From contig NZ_AVSV01000028.1 of NCBI RefSeq assembly GCF_000498355.1, forward strand, positions 124,001 through 188,000: a stretch of 64,000 nucleotides of DNA. Reading direction: 5' to 3'. A program made the translations under genes and the position numbers. Of this stretch, positions 9,704 through 19,423 are shown piece by piece (the first letter of the stretch is position 1; every line of letters starts with the position of its first letter). Below the pieces are notes generated by a model. That model had not been told where the DNA came from. It searched no databases and saw only the letters and a program-made list of their open reading frames with translations. This DNA is from Clostridium sp. Ade.TY. GTDB taxonomy: Bacteria > Bacillota > Clostridia > Clostridiales > Clostridiaceae.

Positions 9704-9732
9704 AATATAATTCAATATAAAACAAAAATCAA
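9704..9732 (-). promoter_or_regulatory. Sigma-A promoter of the glycosyltransferase gene
   Basis: Minus-strand -35 TTGATT, 17-base spacer, -10 TATATT, ending about 75 bases before the start codon. Confidence 0.55.
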
Positions 9733-9817
9733 GTATATAAAAATTAAATTTATTTAAGAATTTATAGTTAATTTGCCATTTTTCTAGTTTTCTTTTTCAC
9801 TTCCTTTAATTATAAAA

Positions 9818-9848
9818 AAATAGGCTTAGTTTTTTACTAAACCTATTT
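9818..9848 (-). terminator. Terminator after gdhA
   Basis: Thirteen-base-pair hairpin (AAATAGG-type arms, one G-T pair, loop of five) followed on the minus strand by a run of T. It ends 12 bases beyond the gdhA stop. Confidence 0.82.
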
Positions 9849-9859
9849 GTATATTTAAA

Positions 9860-11209
<1,350 letters not shown>

Positions 11210-11366
11210 TTAAGCCCCCTTAAATATTTTATATATATAATACAACTTTTCCATGTTATTTTCCATATAATTAAATATTTTTTAAAATTTTACCTATACA
11301 ATTAATGAATTTTTTATATTGTAATTTCTAAAACTATATAAAACAAATAAAAACTGGAGAATAATT

Positions 11367-12605
11367 ATGAAAATAGGTTATGCATGTACCCCTTTAAAAG
11401 TTTTAAATAGAACTAACAGAAGTTTTTCTTTAAAAAATTATAATCAAGAACTACTTATCGATAAAATAAATTCAAATTTAGATGATCTTTTAGAAATTTT
11501 AAAATACAACATATCTAAAGATATATATCTTTTTAGAATAAGTTCTGATATTATTCCATTTGGAAGTCATCCGGTAAATGAATATAACTGGCATTATAAA
11601 TTTAAAGATAAACTAAAATTTATAGGAAATTTTATAAAGGAAAATAATATTAGAGTTTCTATGCACCCTGGACAATATACAATACTAAATAGTAATAATC
11701 CTAATACAGTAAAAAATTCTATTAAAGATTTAGAATATCATGCCAAATTTTTAGATAGTTTAGAAGTAAATAACACATGCAAAATAATTTTACATGTTGG
11801 TGGTGTATATAACAATAAACCATATGCAATAAATAACTTTATAAAAATATATAATTCCCTTCCTTTAAATATAAAAAATAGATTGGTTATAGAAAATGAT
11901 GAAAAAAATTATAATATTGATGATTTAATATATATTAGCGAAAAATGTTCTATTCCTATAATTTATGATAATTTACACAACTACTGCTTTAAAGGAATTT
12001 ATGAAAATCCATATTCAATTTTAAATAAAATAAAACATTCTTGGAATATAAATGATGGAAATATAAAAGTACATTATAGTGAGCAAAATATAAACAAAAA
12101 AACTGGCTCTCATTCTTTTACTATAAATTCAGAAAAGTTTTTAAATTACATTTTAGAAACTAATGGTCTAAATATAGACATTATGTTAGAAGTTAAAGAC
12201 AAAGACTTTTCTGCAATAAAAGCTGTTAACTTATTAAAGGAAAAAAATAATTTAATTACTACATCTAATATAGATAATGAACTTAAAACTTATGAATTTT
12301 ATTTAAAAGAAAAAGATAAATTTGCCTTTGAAGAAGGTAATTATTTAATACATAGTTACGGTCTTAAGAAATTTTACTCTTTTATTGAAGAAATTTATTT
12401 TAAAGATTCAAATCAAGAAAATTTTATCTTAGCATTAAAAGAAATTTATTTTAAATTAGAGCCATTGCTTACCTCTTCAGAAATTAATCATTTTAATAAA
12501 CTTATAAAAAATAAAGATTTCTTAAAGGGCAAAAGTTATTTACATAAAATATGCAAAAAGAAAAATTTATCAAATATGCTATCTATGTATTATTTTTATA
12601 TATAA
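11367..12605 (+). CDS. uvsE: UV damage endonuclease UvsE (UVDE)
   Basis: UvsE nicks DNA 5' of UV photoproducts and some other lesions in a metal-dependent, nucleotide-excision-independent pathway. The TIM-barrel family signatures are present: MKIGYACTPL at the N-terminus, FRISSDIIPFGSHP, RVSMHPGQY, HVGG, VIENDE and the histidines of VHYSEQN...GSHS. The 412 residues include a C-terminal extension of about 110 residues after the barrel, found in many clostridial members. A TGGAG site precedes the ATG. It stands alone, diverging from gdhA, and ends at a bidirectional terminator. UvsE is a typical accessory repair enzyme of spore formers. Confidence 0.9.
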   Translation: MKIGYACTPLKVLNRTNRSFSLKNYNQELLIDKINSNLDDLLEILKYNISKDIYLFRISSDIIPFGSHPVNEYNWHYKFKDKLKFIGNFIKENNIRVSMHPGQYTILNSNNPNTVKNSIKDLEYHAKFLDSLEVNNTCKIILHVGGVYNNKPYAINNFIKIYNSLPLNIKNRLVIENDEKNYNIDDLIYISEKCSIPIIYDNLHNYCFKGIYENPYSILNKIKHSWNINDGNIKVHYSEQNINKKTGSHSFTINSEKFLNYILETNGLNIDIMLEVKDKDFSAIKAVNLLKEKNNLITTSNIDNELKTYEFYLKEKDKFAFEEGNYLIHSYGLKKFYSFIEEIYFKDSNQENFILALKEIYFKLEPLLTSSEINHFNKLIKNKDFLKGKSYLHKICKKKNLSNMLSMYYFYI

Positions 12606-12639
12606 AAAAGGTAGGCAAACTTATTTGCCTACCTTTTTT
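12604..12639. terminator. Bidirectional terminator between uvsE and the 13 kb membrane protein
   Basis: Fifteen-base-pair hairpin built on GGTAGGCAAA and TTTGCCTACC, with A and T runs on both sides, so it serves both convergent genes. Confidence 0.92.
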
Positions 12640-13240
12640 ACTCTTCTATTTCTTTAACTATTCTATCTAAAACTCTATTTTTTCTACCTTTTGTATAAAA
12701 ATAAATTGGAATTGAAACTATTACGCCACTTAAACTTCCAAGTATAATATCATACATAGTATCATGTAATCCATTTTGAGCCATAAGTCCAAATAATTGA
12801 TCTGTAGTAAATTCCCAGATTTCCCATACTCCAGCTGCTGAAATAGAAAACATAATTGTGAATATAACTACAGCAACACCCTTTGCATTTTTATTTTTTA
12901 TTCCAAATAAAAATACATAAAAGGCAAAACCAAATATGCCTATTAAAAATCCTGATGCAAAGTGAAGTATTTTATCATACCCAGTTATTGAATAAAAATC
13001 TAATACATTTGCTAAATACATTGAAAAGAATATAAAAACAATAACGCAAACATAAAGCATTTTACATTTCTTTAAAAAAGTAAATTTAAAAAACAATTTA
13101 GCTGCCATTACAGTAAATATTATAAGTGCTATTCTAGGTAACTTTATTCCTCCCCTTGCAATATAATCCCATACACCAGTAACTGCTACTAAAGCTAAAA
13201 ATAAATATGTTATTAACATATCGTAGCTTAATTTTTTCAT
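12638..13240 (-). CDS. Integral membrane protein, DUF2238/YjdF-like
   Basis: A 200-residue protein with about six predicted membrane segments. The conserved block YDKILHFASGFLIGIFGF, then GVWEIWEF, then a short turn and HDTMYDIILGSLSGVI resembles the DUF2238 (YjdF/YoaI-like) membrane family, where acidic, His and Trp residues line the membrane faces. No function is established for this group. Nineteen bases separate it from the upstream rhomboid gene, so the two are likely co-transcribed. The start has GGAG. Its stop codon lies in the bidirectional terminator. Confidence 0.7.
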   Translation of the reverse strand: MKKLSYDMLITYLFLALVAVTGVWDYIARGGIKLPRIALIIFTVMAAKLFFKFTFLKKCKMLYVCVIVFIFFSMYLANVLDFYSITGYDKILHFASGFLIGIFGFAFYVFLFGIKNKNAKGVAVVIFTIMFSISAAGVWEIWEFTTDQLFGLMAQNGLHDTMYDIILGSLSGVIVSIPIYFYTKGRKNRVLDRIVKEIEE

Positions 13241-13258
13241 TCTATGATCTCCTCTCTA

Positions 13259-14224
13259 TTATCTCTTTTTATATAATAAAATTGAAAGTATAAATCCTCC
13301 CAAGAAACCACCTATATGTCCTAGATTATCTATACTTGTTGATGTAAAACCTATATAAAGATTTAATACTATAACTGCAATAATATTTCCAAGAATCCCT
13401 CTTTGGAGATGCTTTCTTTCTTTAATTGCAAAATATAAGAATGCTCCTAAAATACCAAATATAGCTCCTGATGCTCCAACAGATATAGTCATAGGTGCTA
13501 AAATATAACTTAAAAGACTTGAGGTTAATGCTGATAATATATAAATTGTAATATATTTTTTCCATCCATATATTTTTTCAACAACTGTTCCTACTATATA
13601 TAAAGAATACATATTAAATAATATATGTACTATTCCTCCATGTAAAAATGCAGCTGTTAAAAGTCTAAAAATTTGGCCTTTATTTATTAAATAATTTACT
13701 TTAGCTCCACATTCAACTAACACCAAAGTATTTATATCAATAATATTTTTTGATAATATAGCTGTTATTATAAATACAATTACATTAATTGCTATAAGTA
13801 TGATTGTTACAGGATATTCTTTAAATATTTTTACCTTTTCATTTCTTTCTTTTTCTTTATCTATAATATTAATGCACTCCTTAAGAGGAACAGCACTTTC
13901 ACTGCAATATAAAATCTCTTTAGTGTTAATATTATATATAAGTTTACTAATTGAATTTTTATTCGAACTTATATAATTATCTTTAACTAATACTATATTA
14001 TTTAGCAAAAAATTTTTTCCTAATGTTTTTAAATAATTATATGCTTCATTATAATCTATGTCTTCCTCTGAATCTTTTGATATTATAACAGCATAAATAC
14101 CGCCTTCAACATCTTTTAATGCTATCCATAAGTCTTCATCATGAAACTTACTATAATATTGCTTCATATAAAAACCTTGTGTCTCAGCAAGAAAAGAATA
14201 AACTTTATTTTTAAAGTTTCTCAT
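13259..14224 (-). CDS. Rhomboid family intramembrane serine protease
   Basis: The 321 residues comprise a soluble N-terminal domain of about 135 residues and a six-span rhomboid core. The catalytic serine is Ser252 in GASGAIFG and the catalytic histidine is His303 in LGHIGGFLGG; the HxxxN oxyanion motif is HILFN (200-204). The N-terminal domain resembles that of Bacillus GluP in position but I cannot assign it. Rhomboids cut membrane segments of substrate proteins; the substrate is unknown. ATG follows TTGGAGG. It is the first gene of a probable pair with the downstream membrane protein. Confidence 0.9.
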   Translation of the reverse strand: MRNFKNKVYSFLAETQGFYMKQYYSKFHDEDLWIALKDVEGGIYAVIISKDSEEDIDYNEAYNYLKTLGKNFLLNNIVLVKDNYISSNKNSISKLIYNINTKEILYCSESAVPLKECINIIDKEKERNEKVKIFKEYPVTIILIAINVIVFIITAILSKNIIDINTLVLVECGAKVNYLINKGQIFRLLTAAFLHGGIVHILFNMYSLYIVGTVVEKIYGWKKYITIYILSALTSSLLSYILAPMTISVGASGAIFGILGAFLYFAIKERKHLQRGILGNIIAVIVLNLYIGFTSTSIDNLGHIGGFLGGFILSILLYKKR

Positions 14225-14275
14225 ATTTCCTCCAAAATAAATTTATAATACTATAATTATAAAAGATAATTACAT

Positions 14276-14316
14276 AAAAAGGCAATCTAATAAGATATGC
14301 TTTAGATTGCCTTTTT
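14276..14316 (-). terminator. Terminator after pepF
   Basis: Hairpin with arms GGCAATCTAA and TTAGATTGCC, a loop of about ten, and A/T runs on both flanks. It is placed eight bases beyond the pepF stop. Confidence 0.85.
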
Positions 14317-14323
14317 ATTAATA

Positions 14324-16120
14324 TTATAAAGTTTTCTCTAACATTTCTAATAATTCATTAAATCTATTTATTGTAGCCTCTAATGGTTTTGAAGTTGTCA
14401 TATCAACTCCTGCATTTTTAAGTAAATTTATAGGGTAATCTTTTCCGCCGCTTTTTAAGAATTCTATATATTTATTTACTGCATTTTCTTCTTTATTTAA
14501 TATTGAATTTGCAAATGCTGATGCAGCTGCATATCCTGTTGCATATTGATAAACATAAAAATCTGAATAGAAGTGTGGTATTCTAGCCCATTCAATATCA
14601 ATTTCTTCATCAATTATTATATCTTGACCAAAATATTTTTTATTTAATTCGTGCCATTTAGCTGAATATTCAGAAGCTGTAAGTGGATTTCCATTTTCAA
14701 TACTTTCATGTGAGAATAATTCAAATTCAGCAAACATTAATTGTCTAAATACTGTAGTTCTTATTTGTTCAAGTTCTTGATTTATTAAATATAACTTTTT
14801 ATTTCTATCTGTTTCTTTTTCTATTAAATAATGAATAAGTAATGCTTCATTTGTAGTTGAAGCTACTTCTGCACAAAATAAAGTATATCCTGCATAAAAA
14901 TAACTTTGAGTTTTTCTTGAATAATATGAATGTATTGAATGTCCCATCTCATGTACTAATGTAGATACATCATTTAATTCAAAATTATAATTAAGAAGCA
15001 CATATGGCATTGTATCATAACATCCCCAAGAATATGCTCCACCTCTTTTACCTTTATTTTGATATTTATCTATCCATCCTGAATTTATTCCTTCTTCAAA
15101 TATATTAAGATATTCAGCTCCAAGTGGTTTTAAACCTTCTTTTGCAATTTTTACTCCTTCATTAAATTCTATATGTTCTTTTTCAATTTCAATAACTGGA
15201 ACATATAAATCATACATATGCATTTCTTTAAGTCCAAGCATTTTCTTTTTTAAAGAAACATATTTGTGAAGGGAAGCTAAATGTTTATTTATAGTATTAA
15301 TTGCTTCCTTATATACTTCTACAGGTATATTATTAGGTTTAAGTGAAGCTTCTAAACAAGATTTGTAATTTCTTACTTTAGCATTAAAATAAAAATTCTT
15401 TATTGATGATGTAAGCGTTGTTGCAAAAGTATTTTTTAGTTTATTGTATGAACCAAATAATGCTTTAAATGCTTCTTCTCTAACTTTTCTATCTTTAGAT
15501 TTTATAAATCCTGAATAATTTCCCTCTGTAAGTTCTACAAGTTTTTTATTCTCATCTTCTATTTCTGGGAAAGTCATATCTGCATTACTTAATATATTTT
15601 GAATTGAACTTGGTGCATCTAAGCAATCTGATACTTTTGCCATAAGTTCTTCCATTTCTTTATTTAAAACATGATCTTTTTCACTTAAAATACTTTCAAA
15701 TATAAATTTATATTTTTTAAGTTCATCTTCCATTTCCATAGCTGATTTAATATAATCTTCACCAAGTGAAAGTATCTCTGGAACAAAATATGCTGTATAA
15801 CTTGAAAATTCAGCCATATAACTATCAATTTTACTCATTCTAGCTTGATTTTCATTATTTGTAGTATCTTCATCACTTTTAAGATGTGCATATACATATA
15901 ATTTTTCTGCAAGTCTTGAAACTTTTTCTGTTTCTTTTAAATATTCAACAATATTTTTAGGTTCATTAAGTTTTCCATTAAACTCTTTAAGCTTTGGTGC
16001 TTCTTTTTTTAAAAATTCAAAATCTTCTTCCCATTTTTCTTTTGACTTATATATTTTTTCTATTTCCCATTTATCTTCTTCTTTTATTTCATTTCTACTT
16101 TTTAATACATCATTTGCCAT
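14324..16120 (-). CDS. pepF: Oligoendopeptidase F (M3 family metallopeptidase)
   Basis: A 598-residue cytosolic zinc peptidase that degrades short peptides. The zinc site HEMGH is at residues 390-394 within STLVHEMGHSIHS, with the downstream glutamate ligand in the FCAEVASTTNEALL region. The all-helical N-terminal domain and overall length match PepF of the M3B group. TAGGGAGG precedes the ATG. It lies between the DUF6762-like gene and the rhomboid gene but is flanked by hairpins on both sides, so it is probably transcribed alone. Likely roles are peptide recycling during growth on protein or during sporulation. Confidence 0.93.
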   Translation of the reverse strand: MANDVLKSRNEIKEEDKWEIEKIYKSKEKWEEDFEFLKKEAPKLKEFNGKLNEPKNIVEYLKETEKVSRLAEKLYVYAHLKSDEDTTNNENQARMSKIDSYMAEFSSYTAYFVPEILSLGEDYIKSAMEMEDELKKYKFIFESILSEKDHVLNKEMEELMAKVSDCLDAPSSIQNILSNADMTFPEIEDENKKLVELTEGNYSGFIKSKDRKVREEAFKALFGSYNKLKNTFATTLTSSIKNFYFNAKVRNYKSCLEASLKPNNIPVEVYKEAINTINKHLASLHKYVSLKKKMLGLKEMHMYDLYVPVIEIEKEHIEFNEGVKIAKEGLKPLGAEYLNIFEEGINSGWIDKYQNKGKRGGAYSWGCYDTMPYVLLNYNFELNDVSTLVHEMGHSIHSYYSRKTQSYFYAGYTLFCAEVASTTNEALLIHYLIEKETDRNKKLYLINQELEQIRTTVFRQLMFAEFELFSHESIENGNPLTASEYSAKWHELNKKYFGQDIIIDEEIDIEWARIPHFYSDFYVYQYATGYAAASAFANSILNKEENAVNKYIEFLKSGGKDYPINLLKNAGVDMTTSKPLEATINRFNELLEMLEKTL

Positions 16121-16144
16121 ACATTTTCCTCCCTATACTATATT

Positions 16145-16181
16145 AATAGGTGAAGTTTAAATCTTTTAAACTCCACCTATT
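16145..16181 (-). terminator. Weak hairpin between the DUF6762-like gene and pepF
   Basis: Inverted repeat AATAGGTG-AAGTTTAAA with one mismatch and a very short loop. The T-run beyond it is poor, so it may act as a partial terminator or only as an RNA structure. Confidence 0.4.
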
Positions 16182-16220
16182 ACTTTATCTACTTAATTAT
16201 TATATGTTTAAAATAAAATT

Positions 16221-16625
16221 CTAATCTTCTTTATATTCTTCTTCTTTTCCTTGTATATTATTAAATACATTTTCCATTTCAGAAGAAATTAAAGATAACA
16301 TTTCATTTACCTTCTCTTGCATACCATTATGATCATCCACATAATCAAATTTTAAAACAAATGTAGGATTATATTCTTCTAAATCTTCCTCTACTTTATA
16401 TCCTTTTTCTTCAAAAACATCTTTATTAAATAAATCATATATAGCAGAATATTCCCATTCTTCAACATCTTTATTAGTATCAAAATAAAGACTAACTTCT
16501 CCATCCTCTAAAAAGAACTTCTTTACAAATAAAGCATTTTCATCAACATTATAACTTCCTAATTCTTTTTTTATAAAACCTGTTTCTTTATCTTTTTCCA
16601 TTAAAACTAAACTTGAAAAATCCAT
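16221..16625 (-). CDS. Conserved clostridial protein, DUF6762-like
   Basis: A 134-residue, strongly acidic soluble protein with no signal peptide or membrane segment. Its opening (MDFSSLVLMEKDKETGFIKKELGSYN) looks like the DUF6762 family of clostridia; the function is unknown. The C-terminal 20 residues are highly charged and probably disordered. The ATG has GAGGAAAGGATG upstream. It precedes pepF by about 100 bases with a weak hairpin between. The family name is from memory of the sequence pattern and is moderately sure; that it is a real gene is not in doubt. Confidence 0.65.
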   Translation of the reverse strand: MDFSSLVLMEKDKETGFIKKELGSYNVDENALFVKKFFLEDGEVSLYFDTNKDVEEWEYSAIYDLFNKDVFEEKGYKVEEDLEEYNPTFVLKFDYVDDHNGMQEKVNEMLSLISSEMENVFNNIQGKEEEYKED

Positions 16626-16782
16626 AGTTTACATCCTTTCCTCTTTGAGTAAATTATTATTTGTTTTTATTATAAACCATACTTACTAATTTATAAAATA
16701 ATTTAATATAATATTCTTTACATATTTACTTTATGGTAAAATATGGTAATATTTTATTATAAAGTATTTTTGGGGTGATATT

Positions 16783-17160
16783 ATGGGAAAAACTAAAATT
16801 AAAAGAAATCGAAGACTTACTAGACGCGAAAAATATATACGTATGCAAAAAAGACGAAGAACATTTATAATATTAATTTTATCAATTTCTTTAGTAACTG
16901 TCTTTACTACTAAAAAAGTATATGCGTATATGAAGTGTCAAGATATTTCTTCTGCTGTTGAATATATTATGACATCTAACGTTCAAAACTCATTACTTAG
17001 AGTTCAAACTATGGAACTTAAATTTTCAGATGGTAATTCTGCAGTTGTTGAAATTTCAGGACTTTCAAAGGATAAACCACATGAATCTATGAAAGTTGAA
17101 TGTCATTTAAAGTATTCTAATAATCATTGGAAATTAGAAAATTCATATTTATTAAAATAA
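16783..17160 (+). CDS. Small single-span membrane protein of unknown function
   Basis: Of 125 residues, the first 27 are extremely basic (KTKIKRNRRLTRREKYIR and on), followed by one hydrophobic segment at about 28-48 and an external domain of about 75 residues. The positive-inside rule puts the C-terminal part outside the membrane. That part alternates polar and hydrophobic residues like a small beta-rich domain. I recognise no family. It has a GGGGTG ribosome binding site and lies upstream of the zinc-type ABC genes in the same direction, but the Fur-type operator and promoter between them suggest separate transcription. Confidence 0.7.
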   Translation: MGKTKIKRNRRLTRREKYIRMQKRRRTFIILILSISLVTVFTTKKVYAYMKCQDISSAVEYIMTSNVQNSLLRVQTMELKFSDGNSAVVEISGLSKDKPHESMKVECHLKYSNNHWKLENSYLLK

Positions 17161-17171
17161 TCTTATTAAAC

Positions 17172-17201
17172 TTGCAAATCATTTGCATAAAAGTGTATAA
17201 T
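17172..17201 (+). promoter_or_regulatory. Sigma-A promoter of the metal ABC transporter
   Basis: -35 TTGCAA (17172-17177), 18-base spacer, -10 TATAAT (17196-17201). The -35 and part of the spacer are covered by the inverted repeat at 17173-17187. Confidence 0.7.
17173..17187. promoter_or_regulatory. Fur-family 7-1-7 operator, probable Zur box
   Basis: The perfect inverted repeat TGCAAAT-C-ATTTGCA has the 7-1-7 geometry of Fur, PerR and Zur sites. It overlaps the promoter -35 of a zinc-type ABC transporter whose downstream neighbour is a Fur-family gene, so zinc-responsive repression is the natural reading. Confidence 0.7.
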
Positions 17202-17233
17202 AAGAAGTGATTATTTTTTTAGGAGATGATACA

Positions 17234-17908
17234 GTGATTGATATAAATAATCTTACATTTTCATATACAAATAAACCTCCTTATCTGATAGATAATATTA
17301 CTTTAACAATACCTAAAGGTGTTTATCTTTCTATAGTTGGAGAAAACGGTAGTGCAAAAACTACTTTATTAAAACTTATACTTGGACTTTTAAAACCAAC
17401 TTCCGGAACTATAAATGTTCATGCTAATGGAATAGCTTATGTTCCGCAAAAACTTGAAAGCTTTAACTCACAGTTCCCTATTTCCGTATACGAAATATTA
17501 AAAACACACGGTAAATCAATTGGTATATCAAACAAAAATGAAATAAAAAAAGTTTTAGATAAAGTCAATATGATTGAATTTACGAATAAATTAATAGGAA
17601 GTTTATCAGGTGGACAACAACAGAGAGTTTTTATAGCTAGAGCTCTTATGGGAAATCCTGAACTTATTATTTTGGATGAACCTTCAACTGGAGTTGATTA
17701 TAAAAATCAACTATCAATTTATTCTCTACTTCATAAATTAAATAAAGAAAATGAAAAAACTATAATTTCAGTAGAACATAATATTGATATGGCCTTAAAA
17801 TATTCAACTCACATACTTGAAGTTATAAATGGATCTCCAACTTTATATACTAAATCAGATTACTTAAAGCATAGAGCTTCATTTGACAAGAAAATTTTAA
17901 ACTTATAA
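17234..17908 (+). CDS. znuC: Zinc/manganese-type ABC transporter, ATP-binding protein
   Basis: A 224-residue cytoplasmic ATPase of the ZnuC/AdcC metal importer family. The signature LSGGQQQR, Walker B LIILDEPSTGVD and H-loop SVEHN are all present. The Walker A reads GENGSAKTT, with Ala where most ABC proteins have Gly before the lysine; I recall similar GAAKS/T forms in Firmicute zinc transporters, so this is probably a lineage trait. The start is GTG at 17234, eight bases after AGGAG; an earlier in-frame GTG at 17207 has no ribosome binding site. The permease gene follows after 16 bases. No substrate-binding lipoprotein is encoded here and it must come from elsewhere. Confidence 0.85.
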   Translation: MIDINNLTFSYTNKPPYLIDNITLTIPKGVYLSIVGENGSAKTTLLKLILGLLKPTSGTINVHANGIAYVPQKLESFNSQFPISVYEILKTHGKSIGISNKNEIKKVLDKVNMIEFTNKLIGSLSGGQQQRVFIARALMGNPELIILDEPSTGVDYKNQLSIYSLLHKLNKENEKTIISVEHNIDMALKYSTHILEVINGSPTLYTKSDYLKHRASFDKKILNL

Positions 17909-17924
17909 TAGAAAGGTGCTTTTT

Positions 17925-18719
17925 ATGTTTGAATTAGATTTTATGAGAAATGCCTTCATAGCAGGTTCTGTTATATCTATACTATGTCCTTTCATAGGAT
18001 TATTTTTAGTATTAAGAAGGTACTCTATGATTGGTGATACTCTATCACACTCATCTTTTGCAGGAGTTGCAATAGGTCTTGTTATAGGGGTTAACCCAAT
18101 TATAACAGCATTTTTATTTACTACACTTTGTGCACTAATAATAGAATTTTTAAGAGATTATTATAAGCGTTATGCAGAGCTTGTAATGTCTATAGTTCTT
18201 ACCTTAAGCCTAGGTATAGCTATAATACTTATAAGTAGTGGAAAAGCCTCTGCAAATGTAAATTCATTTTTATTTGGAAGTATACTTACAGTAACAAAAC
18301 AAGATATAGCTTTAATACTTATAACAGGCATTATATGCCTTGCTATTCTTCTTTTAATATATAATAAATTATTATATGTTACATTTGATGAAGAAGGAGC
18401 TAAGACTTCCGGAATAAAAGTTAAACTTATAAATTATATTTTTACTATGTTAATAGGTGCGACTATATCAATGTCAATAAGAATAATGGGTATACTAGTT
18501 ATATCTTCAATAATAGTTGTTCCTGTTGCAACAGCAATACAATTAAATAAAAATTTTAATAAGACACTTATATTTTCAATACTTTTTGGTTTTTTTGATA
18601 TAATGTTTGGACTAGTGCTATCTTATTATATAAATAGTGCACCAGGAGGTACTATTGCTATAGTATCTGTATTTACCTTACTTTTAACAATTCTTATTAA
18701 AAATTTATTTTCTAAATAA
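17925..18719 (+). CDS. znuB: Zinc/manganese-type ABC transporter, permease
   Basis: A 264-residue permease of the ABC-3 (ZnuB/AdcB) family with about eight to nine membrane segments. Typical blocks are RRYSMIGDTLSHSSFAGVAIG near the N-terminus and the EEGAKTSGIKVKLIN coupling region around 155-170. It pairs with the ATPase encoded just upstream to import Zn(II) or Mn(II). The start at 17925 is preceded by GAAAGG; a GTG three codons earlier overlaps that site and is rejected. The operon ends at a bidirectional terminator shared with the convergent Fur-family gene. Confidence 0.88.
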   Translation: MFELDFMRNAFIAGSVISILCPFIGLFLVLRRYSMIGDTLSHSSFAGVAIGLVIGVNPIITAFLFTTLCALIIEFLRDYYKRYAELVMSIVLTLSLGIAIILISSGKASANVNSFLFGSILTVTKQDIALILITGIICLAILLLIYNKLLYVTFDEEGAKTSGIKVKLINYIFTMLIGATISMSIRIMGILVISSIIVVPVATAIQLNKNFNKTLIFSILFGFFDIMFGLVLSYYINSAPGGTIAIVSVFTLLLTILIKNLFSK

Positions 18720-18755
18720 AAAAACATCTCAAATTTATTTTTGAGATGTTTTTTT
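18718..18755. terminator. Bidirectional terminator between znuB and the Fur-family gene
   Basis: Hairpin with arms AAAAAACATCTCAAA and TTTGAGATGTTTTTT, symmetrical enough to serve both convergent genes. Confidence 0.92.
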
Positions 18756-19154
18756 ACATTCTTCACAAATTCCCTTTATTTCTATATTGTGCTCTGTTAA
18801 TGTAAAACCTGTTTGTCTTTTAATTAATTCCTCTATTTGCACTATAGGACATGGCATTTCAACTTCTTTATGACATATATCACATTCTAATAAATGTTTA
18901 TGATTATGCTTATGAATTTTATAAGAAGATACACCATCTTCTAAAATAAACTTATCTACAATTTTCTTTTCATGAAAAGAGTCTAGAGTTCTATATACTG
19001 TACTTAGATTAATATTTACTCCTTCAGCTTTGCATACCATTAAAATTTCTTCAGCTGTAACACCATCTTTTTTATTTAATAAGACTTTTAAAATTTCTAC
19101 TCTTGCCTTAGTTACTTTTATCTTTTTATCTCTTAATACATTTTGAATATCCAT
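18735..19154 (-). CDS. Fur-family metalloregulator, probable Zur
   Basis: A 139-residue repressor with the Fur winged helix (TAEEILMVCKAEGVNINLSTVYRTLDSF) and a dimerisation domain carrying two CxxC pairs, LECDICHKE and GICEECKK, which form the structural zinc site. The HKHNHKHLLEC segment supplies regulatory metal ligands. Fur, PerR and Zur cannot be separated by sequence alone, but the convergent position next to a zinc-type ABC transporter controlled by a 7-1-7 operator makes Zur the best guess. ATG follows GGATGGAG. The extra Cys in MPCP is shared by several Zur/PerR proteins. Confidence 0.85.
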   Translation of the reverse strand: MDIQNVLRDKKIKVTKARVEILKVLLNKKDGVTAEEILMVCKAEGVNINLSTVYRTLDSFHEKKIVDKFILEDGVSSYKIHKHNHKHLLECDICHKEVEMPCPIVQIEELIKRQTGFTLTEHNIEIKGICEECKKTSQK

Positions 19155-19423
19155 TAAATTACTCCATCCTAAATTTAAAAGATTTTATACTTAAATATTA
19201 ACACTTATTTGTCTATTTTTAAAGGAATAGATACATAAAAAATTTATTTTGTTTTAGTATACTCTATTTAAAAAATACATATAATTACTCTATTTTTAAA
19301 ATTTTTTTAATAAAAACACTTTATTTTATACGTTTTTTATTGTATATTAATAAACAGAGTAGATTAATTTTTAAATAGTATATCACATATACTAAATATA
19401 TGTTGTTCTAAAGGAGAGTATTT

